A stretch of 64,000 nucleotides of DNA. It comes from an uncultured Desulfobacter sp. (lineage in GTDB: Bacteria; Desulfobacterota; Desulfobacteria; Desulfobacterales; Desulfobacteraceae). Positions 8,798 through 17,692 of this stretch are shown here, one piece after another (the stretch's first letter is position 1; the number at the start of each line of letters is the position of its first letter). The stretch spans positions 4,392,501 to 4,456,500 of the forward strand of contig NZ_OY762614.1 of the NCBI RefSeq assembly GCF_963666145.1. The letters are read 5' to 3'. A model generated the notes under the pieces. That model worked only from the letters and a program-made list of their open reading frames with translations. It did no database searches and was not told where the DNA came from. A program made the translations under genes and the position numbers.

Positions 8798-9373
8798 CTA
8801 AAAATCTTCAAGTATTTTACTTTTTTCAAGGAACGCATCCACGTCCTCTGCCGTTCGTTTCATGTGATCTATCAGTTTTTCAAGATGTCTGCAAAAAGGA
8901 TCGTCTTCGCCTAACGTCAGTGCTGATTTCCGGTAAAGAGAAAGAACGTCGTTGAAACGGCTTTCCAGATTTCCGGCCAGTTTCTTTCGTTCTTCATGCT
9001 TGATTTTTTCAGACTGGATAACGGATTCCAGTTTTTTGATGGAATACTCAACAAGTGCATCCCGGGGCATATTATGGGTTCCGGAGATGGCTGTCAATGC
9101 CTCAATGGTTTTTCGGCTGAGTACAAAGGTTTTTTGCTTTCGGTCCAGCTGCCTGAACTGCCGTATCCGGATGGTCTGGGCCAGCTGATCCAGGGCGGCA
9201 TGGTCTTCAATGATGTGGTCAAACAGGGATTTTTGCTTAATGCCCATGTGGACGGCCACAAGGCCGATGGCATCAATGGCTTTCTGGGAAAGTTTAAATG
9301 TTGCCCTGACCGATTGTTTGCCCCGCAAATCAAACATGGATAGTTCGGCAAATGGGTCGTTGGATTTTGCCAT
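8798..9373 (-). CDS. Hypothetical protein with two tandem RHH-like units
   Basis: A 191-residue protein of unknown function. Two segments align with each other: residues 24-55 (ATFKLSQKAIDAIGLVA...) and 81-112 (KTFVLSRKTIEALTAIS...). Each shows a beta strand followed by two helices, as in ribbon-helix-helix DNA-binding units, so the protein looks like an internally duplicated RHH monomer. The C-terminal 70 residues are charged and predicted helical. It sits 10 bases upstream of the ABC ATPase, its stop codon forms part of that gene's ribosome site, and it has a good AGGAG of its own. I infer a possible regulator of the operon; the DNA-binding role is unproven. Confidence 0.6.
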   Translation of the reverse strand: MAKSNDPFAELSMFDLRGKQSVRATFKLSQKAIDAIGLVAVHMGIKQKSLFDHIIEDHAALDQLAQTIRIRQFRQLDRKQKTFVLSRKTIEALTAISGTHNMPRDALVEYSIKKLESVIQSEKIKHEERKKLAGNLESRFNDVLSLYRKSALTLGEDDPFCRHLEKLIDHMKRTAEDVDAFLEKSKILEDF

Positions 9374-9567
9374 GTGTTCTCCTTTTCAGGACACGCTATT
9401 ATCGCAGAACAGAGGTCCAAAAAAAGTAATGAAAATTTATTATGGATGCGTATGTTAGCTTAAACAGTTCACCGGATCAACGATTAATGCCTGGATAACC
9501 AAAAAGTAATTTAGATACTATCGAAAAAAAATTTTTTAAAATATTGGGATACCCAAGAAAGTCAGAC

Positions 9568-9576
9568 TGCTATAAT
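9568..9576 (+). promoter_or_regulatory. Extended -10 promoter for the Uma2-family gene
   Basis: The sequence TGCTATAAT is a perfect extended -10 element, 50 bases upstream of the ATG. No good -35 element is present at the usual distance, which is common for extended -10 promoters. Confidence 0.5.
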
Positions 9577-9626
9577 ATGGCAAGAGGTTCACCCGGGTAC
9601 ACCAAGTGCCAAAACAGGAGGGAACA

Positions 9627-10199
9627 ATGATTCCACAGCCCCAGGACAAAAATAAAATGACGCCGGCTGAATACCTTGCTATACAAAGGAGTTCTGTAGA
9701 TATCAAGCATGAATTTTTTGACGGTGAAATGTTTGCCATGGTCGGCGCTAAAATAAACCATATCCGTATCAATGCAAATCTTACAGGAGAATTAAGAAAT
9801 CAATTTAAAGGCAGTAAGTCGCCTTGTGAAGTGCTCCCCAATGACATGCGGGTAAAAATCGAAAATGGCTATGTTTACCCTGATATAGTGATTTCTTGCG
9901 GTGATGCAGAATTTGAAGATGATGAATTTGATACGCTGACAAATCCGGTTGTCATCATGGAAATTCTTTCAGATTCAACAGAAGCTTTTGATCGAGGGAA
10001 AAAATTTGCATATTACCGGGCAATCCCAACGCTTCAAGAGTACGTTCTGGTTTCTCAAGACGAATATCATGTTGAACAATTTTTACGCCGTGATAACGGC
10101 AAATGGGAATATTGTTCTTATAAAGGGATAGATAAAATTCTAAGCATAGAATCTGTGAATTGTGAATTGCCGTTATCCGAGATTTATTGGGGTGTTTAA
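9627..10199 (+). CDS. Uma2 family (DUF820) putative endonuclease
   Basis: A 190-residue protein of the Uma2/DUF820 family, which has a PD-(D/E)XK restriction-like fold. Visible family motifs are MTPAEYLAIQR near the start, KHEFFDGEMFAM, the DMRVKIENGYVYPDIVISCG stretch with the PD of the active site, and MEILSDSTEAFDRGKKFAYYR with the E and downstream K. These proteins are abundant in cyanobacteria and some anaerobes, often in many copies and near mobile DNA, with no settled role. I chose the ATG at 9627 because AGGAGGG lies 5 bases upstream; a GTG at 9606 is in frame but less likely. It is a single-gene unit. Confidence 0.88.
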   Translation: MIPQPQDKNKMTPAEYLAIQRSSVDIKHEFFDGEMFAMVGAKINHIRINANLTGELRNQFKGSKSPCEVLPNDMRVKIENGYVYPDIVISCGDAEFEDDEFDTLTNPVVIMEILSDSTEAFDRGKKFAYYRAIPTLQEYVLVSQDEYHVEQFLRRDNGKWEYCSYKGIDKILSIESVNCELPLSEIYWGV

Positions 10200-10273
10200 A
10201 TATGGCAGGATCGTTATTTTTGCTTGCCTAAACCGGTTTGAAAGGTCATTCGTAGTATCCTGTCGCTAAGGAT

Positions 10274-10669
10274 TCAAAGGATTCTGCCGGTATTGCGCTC
10301 TACACGTATGGCTCTGTCGTCATACAAACGCTCCATGTGGTAATCTTTGACATTGGTTATTTCCAGATCAGGCAGGCCATGTCGGGCCATCCATGCCCGG
10401 ATTTTTGGAATTTGTGCAGGGTCACAGGCCCGGGCCGTAAAAATTTTGACCCGGATGCCGTTGTCCACCATGCTGCGGACCATATCCACCATGACATGTA
10501 TGGGCGCACCGATGCGATCCAGGGTTGAGTTGTCGTTCCAGACCGCCAGGGTACCGTCCAGGTCCACGCCGTACCAGGGTGTGAGCGTGCGTTTGTCTGA
10601 TGGGGCGTTTGTCTTTTCGGTCGATTTTTGAACGATCTCTGTTAAAATTTTTTTTATGGTTGACAGCAT
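10274..10669 (-). CDS. Small HAD-like hydrolase
   Basis: A 131-residue protein with HAD-superfamily motifs: VDLDGTLA (motif I, nucleophile and acid/base aspartates, about residues 35-42), KIFTARA (motif II-like Thr) and a C-terminal YDDRAIRV (motif IV-like acidic pair). The compact size and the absence of a cap domain resemble HAD proteins often seen in phages and nucleotide salvage. The substrate is unknown; a phosphatase role is inferred. The first 25 residues are lysine-rich and precede the conserved core, so a downstream start cannot be excluded. Confidence 0.7.
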   Translation of the reverse strand: MLSTIKKILTEIVQKSTEKTNAPSDKRTLTPWYGVDLDGTLAVWNDNSTLDRIGAPIHVMVDMVRSMVDNGIRVKIFTARACDPAQIPKIRAWMARHGLPDLEITNVKDYHMERLYDDRAIRVERNTGRIL

Positions 10670-10714
10670 GACGCCTTTCCTAAGTTAAGAATCTGATTTG
10701 CCGGGATTCCGCCT

Positions 10715-11530
10715 TTACCGGCCGGATATCGCGGATGGAAACAGGGCGTTTGTTTTGCCTGTGATATAATAAGCTGCAAGACCAGTCCATTCTGTCATCG
10801 CCGTGACCAGCCTATCCAGATGTCCTGAAAAATTAATACCTAACCTTATCTTCCTGTCAGGCCGGGTGGCGTGGTCAACTGGATAGGGAATTACGGGCCA
10901 GTTTAGTCGGTTGAACACCCCGACAGCCCGGGGTATGTGCGCGGCCGTGGTTACCAGCACCCAGGTCTGGCCTGGTTCAGGGTGTACCAATGATTTTGAA
11001 AATAACCCGTTTTCATATGTATTTCGGGATCGGTCCTCAAATATAATGGCGGAGGTATCCAGGCCCATATCCATAAAAATCTGCCGGGCCGTATTTGCAT
11101 CTTTCCATTTTTGGTGCATAGGGCTTCCGGCACCGCCCGTAAAAAGATGCACCGCCTCGGGATATGCTTTGACAAGACGAACAAATTCGATATACCGTTC
11201 TGCTGCATCGTTTATCTCTGGCTGGTTCCACATTTGGGCTAAAGAATTATTTTCAGCCCCGCCAAGCATGATAATACCGTCCACTTTTTGGGGCAAATCT
11301 GGATTTGTGGGAAATCTGTGTTCCAGCGGCACCAGAAGAATAGTTCCCAGAGGGCAAACAGTAATTACGCTCATCGCCAGAACCACACAGGAGAGCATCC
11401 ATTTGGCTTTCCTCTCAATGCCTATACCCCACAATACCATCCCCATTACGGCAAACGCAACCAAAAGAAAATCCGGGCGGAGGAACATCCAGATCAGCTT
11501 GGACATCCAGAAAAATAATGACTCTGACAT
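10715..11530 (-). CDS. YdcF/SanA/ElyC family membrane protein (DUF218)
   Basis: A 271-residue protein with two N-terminal membrane helices (residues about 8-60) and a periplasmic DUF218 domain. Motifs include GIIMLGGAENN, AVHLFTGGAGSP, IFEDRSRNTYENGLFSK and LVTTAAHIPRAVGVFNRL. The family includes ElyC and SanA, linked to envelope integrity and peptidoglycan precursor handling. I place the start at the ATG at 11530; the in-frame TTG two codons earlier lies too close to the GGAG site. It precedes no obvious operon partner, although the large TPR gene lies 20 bases upstream in the same direction. Family assignment is good; the exact role is unknown. Confidence 0.85.
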   Translation of the reverse strand: MSESLFFWMSKLIWMFLRPDFLLVAFAVMGMVLWGIGIERKAKWMLSCVVLAMSVITVCPLGTILLVPLEHRFPTNPDLPQKVDGIIMLGGAENNSLAQMWNQPEINDAAERYIEFVRLVKAYPEAVHLFTGGAGSPMHQKWKDANTARQIFMDMGLDTSAIIFEDRSRNTYENGLFSKSLVHPEPGQTWVLVTTAAHIPRAVGVFNRLNWPVIPYPVDHATRPDRKIRLGINFSGHLDRLVTAMTEWTGLAAYYITGKTNALFPSAISGR

Positions 11531-11550
11531 AGTCAAACGCTCCAGAGAAA

Positions 11551-13887
11551 TTAAAATGAACCCATTTTACTCCAGTCCGGTTTTAAGATGTCCTCGCTAT
11601 CGTCTGTTGCCATGGGTATTTCAACATCTAAATCTGGCGAAAGGATCGTTTCGGGGTTAAACATCATCGTCTCACCTATATCTTTTGGACTTTTTTTTCC
11701 TTCCAATCCTGCGAGCAAGCTTTCAGCCTCATTTCTTTGTTGCGAATCAAGAGCTAAACTTCCCAGGGCCGATTCCAGTTTTGTTTTGGCTTGGGAAAGT
11801 TTCCCCCGGCCGTACAGCACCATGCCTTGGTGATATTGGATCATACCGTTTTGGGGCGCCGATTCTTCAGCCTGAGTCAGCATCCATTCCGCCTGTGAAT
11901 AAATTTGTTTATGGTAATAAGCCCACCCCAGGGTATCCATTAGCCAGGCTTCCCCCGGCATCTTGTCATAGGCGGTCCTTGCCAGATCAAGGGCGCGATC
12001 GAAATCTTTCTTTTGTTCCAACAACAGCCACGCCAGATTTCCCTTAATCTCAGGGTGATCCGGAAAATATTTAAGCGCACGCTCAAGCACCTGTGCAGCA
12101 TCCGCGATCCGCTGCTTTTCTACATAATGTGCTGACAGTTGAAGCCACCCCTCAATAAACTGCGGTTGCGTGGTCGTGCATTCATTCAAGATTTTTTCAA
12201 CACCGCCATCCTGCCCGATCTTTTTAAAAAGCTCTGCCTGTAAAATAAAAAATGGGCCTGGCGTTTTTTTTTCTGCTATGGCGTTGTTGATATATGTTTG
12301 ACATCGGGTATAGTCTTTTAAATCAAAACATATTTTAGCACCGGCATAATAAATCGCCGGATTAATGTCATAACTCTCCAGTTCATCTATCTTTTTTAGT
12401 GCCCTCTGTACCTGTTTCTGATTTGAAGCGAGTCGGGCATAGGCATATAAGGCCGGATACATGACGGGCACATATTCAAGCACTTGGCTGTATGCTGCCT
12501 GGGCCTCATGCACCATGCCTTGGACTTCGAATGCTTGTCCTAAAAAAAAGAGGGATGACGCGCCACCTCCCAAGTGCCAAGATTTGGATAAAGACTCTAT
12601 TGCCCCGGAAGGATTCTTAAGGTTAAGGGCGCACAACCCCTTGAGCTTCCAGACCCGGGCACTGGACGAATCTATGCTCAGAAACCGATCTGCATACTGA
12701 TCTGCCAGGGCGTAATCCCCCCGTTCATAATGAAGTGCAGCCATGGCAAATATGGACTCTCCGTTGTCAGGGTCAAGCATCAGCGCGTGGATAAATGCTT
12801 TTTCAGCCAGTTTACCCTGGCCACCGGCAAAATAGGCAACGCCGAGAAGATAATGGGCCGACACAAGGCCATAGTCTTTGTCCAGTGCCGCTTTTAGATA
12901 TGAGACGGCATGGGAATACCGGCCTTTGAATAGCCAGAATTTTCCCATCAGCAAATTATACCCCGACACATTCTTATTTGTCTGGGATAGTTCTTTCAAC
13001 AGCTTTTCTGCATCAGCCATTTTTTCAAGGGTAAGATAAAAATCGGCCAGCATCATTTTGAATCGGGTATTTTCTGGATGCTCAATTGAGAGCTCCTCCA
13101 TATACGCAACAGCCTGTTTTATCATACCGTTAAGGCGATAAAACAGGCAAAGTCGGGTTTTAAATTCAAGGTTTCCAGGATCTGAATTCACTGCCATAAG
13201 GAAATATTTTTCCGCCCTGGTATCATTTCCGGAAAGGACATAGTAATCTGCCGCAAGCATAATATCCATGGGGATTTTAATGCCTTGGGTTCGGCAAGAG
13301 GTGACTAACTTTTCTGCTTCAACGGTCTTATTTTGTTCCTGAAAACAGATGGCTAATTTGAGTTTGGGGCGAATCCGATCGGGTAAAATTCCGGCAGCCT
13401 TCTTATAGGCCGATTCCGCCGTTTTGAACTTCGACTGGAGCATGGCAAGATCGCCGGAAAGCATCAGAAGATTGGGGTCCGCGTCAGAATCTATATAACG
13501 TTTTGGCAATAAGTGCTCCGCCGTTGATGTATCTCCACGAACTAAAGCTATTCGAATAAGTTGCTGTTGGGTATCAGCGTCTTTGGCATTGTATTCCAGG
13601 GCCTTTTTAAAGCATGTTTCAGCCCGTTCCAAGTTGGATAATTTTAAATAAACGGTTCCCATTTTCGCATATAAGCGGCTGGGCTGCCCGGACCGGTCCT
13701 TCGCTTTTAACCAATATTGAAGTGCATCCGTATAATCACCTCGTTCAAAAGCGTGGTCTCCCTCGATTTCACAGGTAATCCGAGGGGTTGCATACTCCCA
13801 GATCAAAAGTCCAACCACAAGGCCTCCTGCAAGCAACGCAGCAATCAAAAAGCCTGTGAAGGTAATCGCTATTTTTTTGCGCTTCAT
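11551..13887 (-). CDS. Large TPR-repeat protein, PrsT-like, membrane-anchored
   Basis: A 778-residue protein with an N-terminal membrane helix (ITFTGFLIAALLAGGLVVGL) and tetratricopeptide repeats filling most of the rest (for example PSRLYAKMGTVYLKLSNLER and MDTLGWAYYHKQIYSQAEWM). The C-terminal part resembles the end of the PrsT-like lipoprotein encoded divergently at 14864. TPR proteins of this type are frequent in exosortase/PEP-CTERM systems and are thought to act as scaffolds for polysaccharide assembly. The start at 13887 gives an ATGA overlap with the stop of the upstream gene; an upstream in-frame start is less likely. The last 40 residues are acidic and non-repetitive. Confidence 0.85.
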   Translation of the reverse strand: MKRKKIAITFTGFLIAALLAGGLVVGLLIWEYATPRITCEIEGDHAFERGDYTDALQYWLKAKDRSGQPSRLYAKMGTVYLKLSNLERAETCFKKALEYNAKDADTQQQLIRIALVRGDTSTAEHLLPKRYIDSDADPNLLMLSGDLAMLQSKFKTAESAYKKAAGILPDRIRPKLKLAICFQEQNKTVEAEKLVTSCRTQGIKIPMDIMLAADYYVLSGNDTRAEKYFLMAVNSDPGNLEFKTRLCLFYRLNGMIKQAVAYMEELSIEHPENTRFKMMLADFYLTLEKMADAEKLLKELSQTNKNVSGYNLLMGKFWLFKGRYSHAVSYLKAALDKDYGLVSAHYLLGVAYFAGGQGKLAEKAFIHALMLDPDNGESIFAMAALHYERGDYALADQYADRFLSIDSSSARVWKLKGLCALNLKNPSGAIESLSKSWHLGGGASSLFFLGQAFEVQGMVHEAQAAYSQVLEYVPVMYPALYAYARLASNQKQVQRALKKIDELESYDINPAIYYAGAKICFDLKDYTRCQTYINNAIAEKKTPGPFFILQAELFKKIGQDGGVEKILNECTTTQPQFIEGWLQLSAHYVEKQRIADAAQVLERALKYFPDHPEIKGNLAWLLLEQKKDFDRALDLARTAYDKMPGEAWLMDTLGWAYYHKQIYSQAEWMLTQAEESAPQNGMIQYHQGMVLYGRGKLSQAKTKLESALGSLALDSQQRNEAESLLAGLEGKKSPKDIGETMMFNPETILSPDLDVEIPMATDDSEDILKPDWSKMGSF

Positions 13888-14738
13888 CGTTTCACCACAA
13901 TCGTACCGACCAGGCCGATAATGGCCATAATACATGCCCCGGACAAGATTTCACTTTTGTTGTTTGCCATATACCGCAGCAGCTTTAGCCCGAAGGAAAA
14001 AATCCATGGCAGTTTTATGTCCCGGCCATAGGTTTTATGATAGATATCGGTCCTTCTCTGACTTTTCGAATAGCCATCGTTTAAGTAAGACCGTTCGTAT
14101 TTTTCAAGATCGGATACTGAGTTGCCTTGGCCTTGTTTTCCAGTCTGAATCAGCTTAAAATTTTGGCTGTCCTGGAGTGCTGTGCCGTCTTTGCCGCCAG
14201 CCTGAAAAATAATTTCTTCTTCTATTTTTTTTTTTAGCCCGGCGGCAAGAGATAATTTTTCCGTATCAGTTGTGGGCTCTGCTTTATGGGACGGATCTTT
14301 TGCTTCAAGATAAGGGATCTTCAAATCATTTAGCAGTTCGGCATTTTTTTTTTGCTGCGCCAGATACTGCTGCAGAAGATTTTTTAACCTGAGATTTGCC
14401 GCAACCTGGCGGTCAAGCAGCGCTTGAACGTTTGTCACTGATGAGGATAACAGATTAAAAGGAATATCAACCTTGAGTTCTCCGGCGCTTACCGGCAACA
14501 TATTTTTAGATGCTGTTTTATACAGGCGTACTCCCGGCATCGAATCTGGTGTATTCGGCAGAAAGATATAGGCTTTGGATACAATCTCTTCCCTACAAGG
14601 CGACTCGAAAAAGGGACGGTTTTCAAAATTATTTGAAGAATGGAACCAGGCATACGTTTTTCCCTGGGCCAAACATACAAAAAAAAGTGTAGCTATAATT
14701 CTTAAGACCCAACAACGTGTCCGCATACGTCTTTTCAT
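13884..14738 (-). CDS. Secreted coiled-coil protein with C-terminal membrane anchor, unknown function
   Basis: A 284-residue protein I do not recognise. It has a signal peptide or N-terminal anchor (RIIATLFFVCLAQGKTYA), a helical, glutamine-rich central region (residues about 110-150; RLKNLLQQYLAQQKKNAELL) likely to form a coiled coil, a charged linker, and a C-terminal membrane helix ending in a basic residue pair (GACIMAIIGLVGTIVVKR). It overlaps the TPR gene by four bases, so the two are co-translated and probably act together in the envelope. An alternative ATG four codons downstream is possible. It lies back-to-back with the PrsT-like gene. Confidence 0.6.
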   Translation of the reverse strand: MKRRMRTRCWVLRIIATLFFVCLAQGKTYAWFHSSNNFENRPFFESPCREEIVSKAYIFLPNTPDSMPGVRLYKTASKNMLPVSAGELKVDIPFNLLSSSVTNVQALLDRQVAANLRLKNLLQQYLAQQKKNAELLNDLKIPYLEAKDPSHKAEPTTDTEKLSLAAGLKKKIEEEIIFQAGGKDGTALQDSQNFKLIQTGKQGQGNSVSDLEKYERSYLNDGYSKSQRRTDIYHKTYGRDIKLPWIFSFGLKLLRYMANNKSEILSGACIMAIIGLVGTIVVKR

Positions 14739-14763
14739 GGCCCCAGCATACCAGACTTTTTAG

Positions 14764-14793
14764 TTGACAATACTAAGCGTCCCATAATACAAA
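14764..14793 (+). promoter_or_regulatory. Candidate sigma-70 promoter for the TPR lipoprotein
   Basis: A perfect TTGACA (14764-14769) is followed after 18 bases by TACAAA (14788-14793, four of six matches). It lies 70 bases upstream of the ATG, in the 125-base divergent gap. The -35 is strong and the -10 weak. Confidence 0.4.
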
Positions 14794-14863
14794 TTGTTTT
14801 TAAAATTTAAGCGATATCATAAAAGCAATTAAAAAGCCAATTCACTTTTAATAGAGGCTGCTC

Positions 14864-17152
14864 ATGAAACCCTGTTCCCAAATTATATTAGTTATTCTTA
14901 TTATATTGAGTACTTGTACAGGATGTGCAAATAAGGACGAAAAAAAAGCCGCCCACATAAAAAAAGGTAACGAATACTTTGATGCAAAAGAGTATAAAAA
15001 GGCTGAAATAGAATTTAGGAATGCGGTTCAGATCGATAATAAAGATACATCCGTGCTTTTGAAATTGGGTGACACATTCATGAAAACAGGCCAGTTAAAA
15101 TCGGCCTTTGCACTCTATTCAAATGTGGAAAAACTTGACCCGGAAAATATTGAAGTCTTGGTTAAACTTTCGAAATTTTATTTCCTAAATCAAAAATTCT
15201 CGGAAACTCAAGCCAGAATCGACAAAATTTTGGAAAAAGAGCCCAAAAATCTTGACGCACTCTTTCTAAAAGGGCAGGTCCTGTTCAAAAAGAAGCAGAT
15301 TACAACGGCCCAGGTGGTTTTTGAAAAAATTCTTGAAATAAAGAACGGTCATTCGGGGGCATTGCATGCCATGGCCGCAATAAAAGCCGGCGAAAAAAAA
15401 TTCGGCGAGGCTGAAGCTTTTTTGATCAGAGCTGTTGAATCAACCGAACACACAACAACAGACAGGATTGTTCTGGCGCAGTTTTATATCCAGAGAAGAC
15501 AATTGGATAAAGCGGAGGAACAATTAAATCTATCGGCGGCAGAGCATCCTGAAAATGCAGCGCACCAGATTCTTCTGGGGAACTTTTATCAGAAAATAAA
15601 AAATTTCCAAGAAGCAGAAGCTGCATATAGAAAGGCGGTTGAGATCCAACCGAATACCCCCCGGCCTATGGTTATTCTCGCCGGATTCTATAACGTGACG
15701 GACCAACAGGATAAGGCTCTTGAATTGTACAGGAAAGCAGTTGCCCTTGATCCTGAAAACAGCAATACACAGATTATTTTGGCACGATTTCTATACAGGG
15801 AGAAAAAAATAGATGAAGCCGAGGCCCTGGTCTCCAGCATTCTCGAAAAACGGCCCAACTTGCCGGATGCCAGAATATTGAAAAGCGAAATTTTGATTTA
15901 TCAAAAAAAGTATCAGGAGGCGCTTAGTATCCTTATTGGCCTTGAAAAGGAAGAACCAGAGGGTCACAGGGTTCAATATTTTAAGGGCCTTTGTTATATC
16001 GGATTAGGAGAGTCGAATCAAGCGGCAGCTGCCGTTGCAAAGGCGGTGGGATTGAAACCTGATTATATTAAAGCAAGACTGCTGCTGTCTGAGATCTATT
16101 TTCGCGAGCAGTCTTATGATCTTGCCATCAATCAGGCTACTGCGATAATTAAACTCAATCCTGAAAACTACCGGGCCTATCAGATCCGAGGGAACGCCTA
16201 TACGACCCTGAGAAAAATTAAGGAAGCTGAAAATGATTATAAAAAAATGATCGAAATTGAGTCTGACAATCCAGCAGGATATTATCGGCTCGCCTACATA
16301 AAATCGGCTCTGAAGCAATATGACCAAGCAGACCCTCTGCTGGAAAAAGCTTGGTCCTTGAATAATAAACTCATTGACGTGTTTAAATTGAGAATCGCCA
16401 ATGCCGTGCATCAAAAAAACTTTGATACTGCTCATGCCTTGTGTGTTAAGCAAATAAATATATTCAAGAACGATAAAAAGTTAACAGCGCTTGTACATAA
16501 TACCTGTGCAACTGTTTTCTTGGCCCAGAAGGACATAAAACAAGCGGAGTCAGAATTGTTGAAAGCCGTTGAACTTGCCCCGGATTATCTAAGCCCATAT
16601 GGAACCTTGGCGAAAATATACCTGACCCAGAAAAACATTGAAGGGGCAAAGAAACAATATCTGACCATGACTCAAAAAAATGATAAGCTGGCACAACCTC
16701 ATATGCTGCTGGCAGTGCTTCTTGAAGCGGAAAACAAATTTGGGGAAGCAGAAATTCATTATCGCAAAGCTCTTGAAATTGATCCTAACTATATAGCAGC
16801 TGCCAACAACCTGTCATTTTTCCTGGCAGAGCGGACAGATAAGTTTAACGAAGCTTTGACTCTGGCAAAAACAGCTAAGGCACGTTATCCCGAAGATCCA
16901 AGCATCATGGATACTCTGGGATTTGCATATTACAAAAAAGGGTTGTATGGAAATGCCGTTGCCGAATTCCTGGACGCCTTGGAAAAACAACCAGACAATC
17001 CCATGCTCCATTATCACTTAGGTTTGGCCTATTCCGGAAAAGGGGAAAAAGTGCAGGCACTAAAAGAACTGTCCACGGCTCTGGAACTGAATGATAATTT
17101 CCCTGGGGCCAACAAGGCAAAAAAAATGATAGAAGAAATAAATTCTGATTAA
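14864..17152 (+). CDS. PrsT-like TPR-repeat lipoprotein (PEP-CTERM system associated)
   Basis: A 762-residue protein with a lipoprotein-type signal (hydrophobic IILVILIILS, then CTGC, lipidation predicted at Cys21) and about twenty tetratricopeptide repeats. Repeat-defining segments include AHIKKGNEYFDAKEYKKAE at the start and MDTLGFAYYKKGLYGNAV near the end. Length, lipobox and repeat layout match the PEP-CTERM system TPR lipoprotein PrsT. Members are believed to sit on a membrane and organise polysaccharide or protein export in exosortase-bearing bacteria. The lipobox is imperfect (Cys at -3). AGAGG precedes the ATG. It is encoded divergently from the other TPR gene and about 540 bases before the PEP-CTERM protein. 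Confidence 0.85.
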   Translation: MKPCSQIILVILIILSTCTGCANKDEKKAAHIKKGNEYFDAKEYKKAEIEFRNAVQIDNKDTSVLLKLGDTFMKTGQLKSAFALYSNVEKLDPENIEVLVKLSKFYFLNQKFSETQARIDKILEKEPKNLDALFLKGQVLFKKKQITTAQVVFEKILEIKNGHSGALHAMAAIKAGEKKFGEAEAFLIRAVESTEHTTTDRIVLAQFYIQRRQLDKAEEQLNLSAAEHPENAAHQILLGNFYQKIKNFQEAEAAYRKAVEIQPNTPRPMVILAGFYNVTDQQDKALELYRKAVALDPENSNTQIILARFLYREKKIDEAEALVSSILEKRPNLPDARILKSEILIYQKKYQEALSILIGLEKEEPEGHRVQYFKGLCYIGLGESNQAAAAVAKAVGLKPDYIKARLLLSEIYFREQSYDLAINQATAIIKLNPENYRAYQIRGNAYTTLRKIKEAENDYKKMIEIESDNPAGYYRLAYIKSALKQYDQADPLLEKAWSLNNKLIDVFKLRIANAVHQKNFDTAHALCVKQINIFKNDKKLTALVHNTCATVFLAQKDIKQAESELLKAVELAPDYLSPYGTLAKIYLTQKNIEGAKKQYLTMTQKNDKLAQPHMLLAVLLEAENKFGEAEIHYRKALEIDPNYIAAANNLSFFLAERTDKFNEALTLAKTAKARYPEDPSIMDTLGFAYYKKGLYGNAVAEFLDALEKQPDNPMLHYHLGLAYSGKGEKVQALKELSTALELNDNFPGANKAKKMIEEINSD

Positions 17153-17215
17153 CTAAAGACTTGCCCAGCCAACTCCTTGGAAAATGCTCAAGCATCACTA
17201 AAACATCTATTTGTT

Positions 17216-17239
17216 GGGGGGGGGGGGGGGGGGGGGGGG
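17216..17239 (+). repeat. Uninterrupted run of 24 G
   Basis: Bases 17216-17239 are all G, flanked by TTGTT and CAGCTT. Runs this long are very rare in bacterial DNA of moderate GC. It could be a slippage-prone phase-variable site, a G-quadruplex-forming tract, or an assembly artefact. It lies 63 bases after the TPR lipoprotein stop and 453 bases before the PEP-CTERM start. Confidence 0.9.
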
Positions 17240-17586
17240 CAGCTTTTATCGCATTATTCATTTTCCTCCAAATGGTATTTGGGGTCAACATTTTACTAAG
17301 GTATAAATCCGTTTATACTGAATTAAAATTTTTTGATATTTTAGGTTTTTGCGGGATGATTAAAATCTTAATTTCTTAGCAAGCCAATAAGAAAATAAAG
17401 TGAGCGATTGCATATTTTTTTTCCTATAATTGTTACTTTTTTTTCAAAGATTTTGGCACGAAAGAATAATCCTGTAGAACTGATGAACAAGATTAAATTA
17501 AATTATATTCGCAAAATATAATATATCTTAATTATTTCAGGTGATTAAATAAGTGGTCAAAAAAATGAAAGATGGTTTGGAAACAA

Positions 17587-17602
17587 TGGCAATGTTATTG
17601 CA
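17587..17602 (+). promoter_or_regulatory. Sigma-54 (RpoN) -24/-12 promoter of the PEP-CTERM gene
   Basis: TGGCAA (17587-17592), 5 bases, TTGCA (17598-17602) matches the sigma-54 consensus TGGCAC-N5-TTGCW with the invariant GG and GC at the correct spacing. It ends 90 bases upstream of the PEP-CTERM start. PEP-CTERM genes in several exosortase bacteria are known to be controlled by RpoN with the PrsK/PrsR two-component system. No prsK/prsR pair lies in this window. Confidence 0.72.
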
Positions 17603-17692
17603 TTTGGTATTACTAATAACGCCAAAACGGGAATAGGCCCAATCAAAAAGTTGGTTAGGTGTTAAAAAAATGAAACCCAAAAGGAGATCGTA

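Larger units (their letters stand above)
17153..17692. other. 540-base intergenic region before the PEP-CTERM gene
   Basis: It contains the G24 tract (17216-17239) and a sigma-54 promoter (17587-17602), both listed separately. The rest, especially 17320-17560, is strongly AT-rich. I see no convincing gene: the only longer plus-strand frame runs through the G tract as a polyglycine stretch. No terminator is evident for the upstream TPR gene. Confidence 0.6.

Noticed and set aside
17161..17379. Plus-strand frame through the G tract
   Set aside because: Its middle is a polyglycine run created by the G24 homopolymer, and no family or ribosome site is visible.
17453..17471. TTGGCACG with a possible sigma-54 -12 element downstream
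   Set aside because: The -24 part is good, but the required GC of the -12 element is absent at the correct distance (AATAA instead). The site at 17587 is better.
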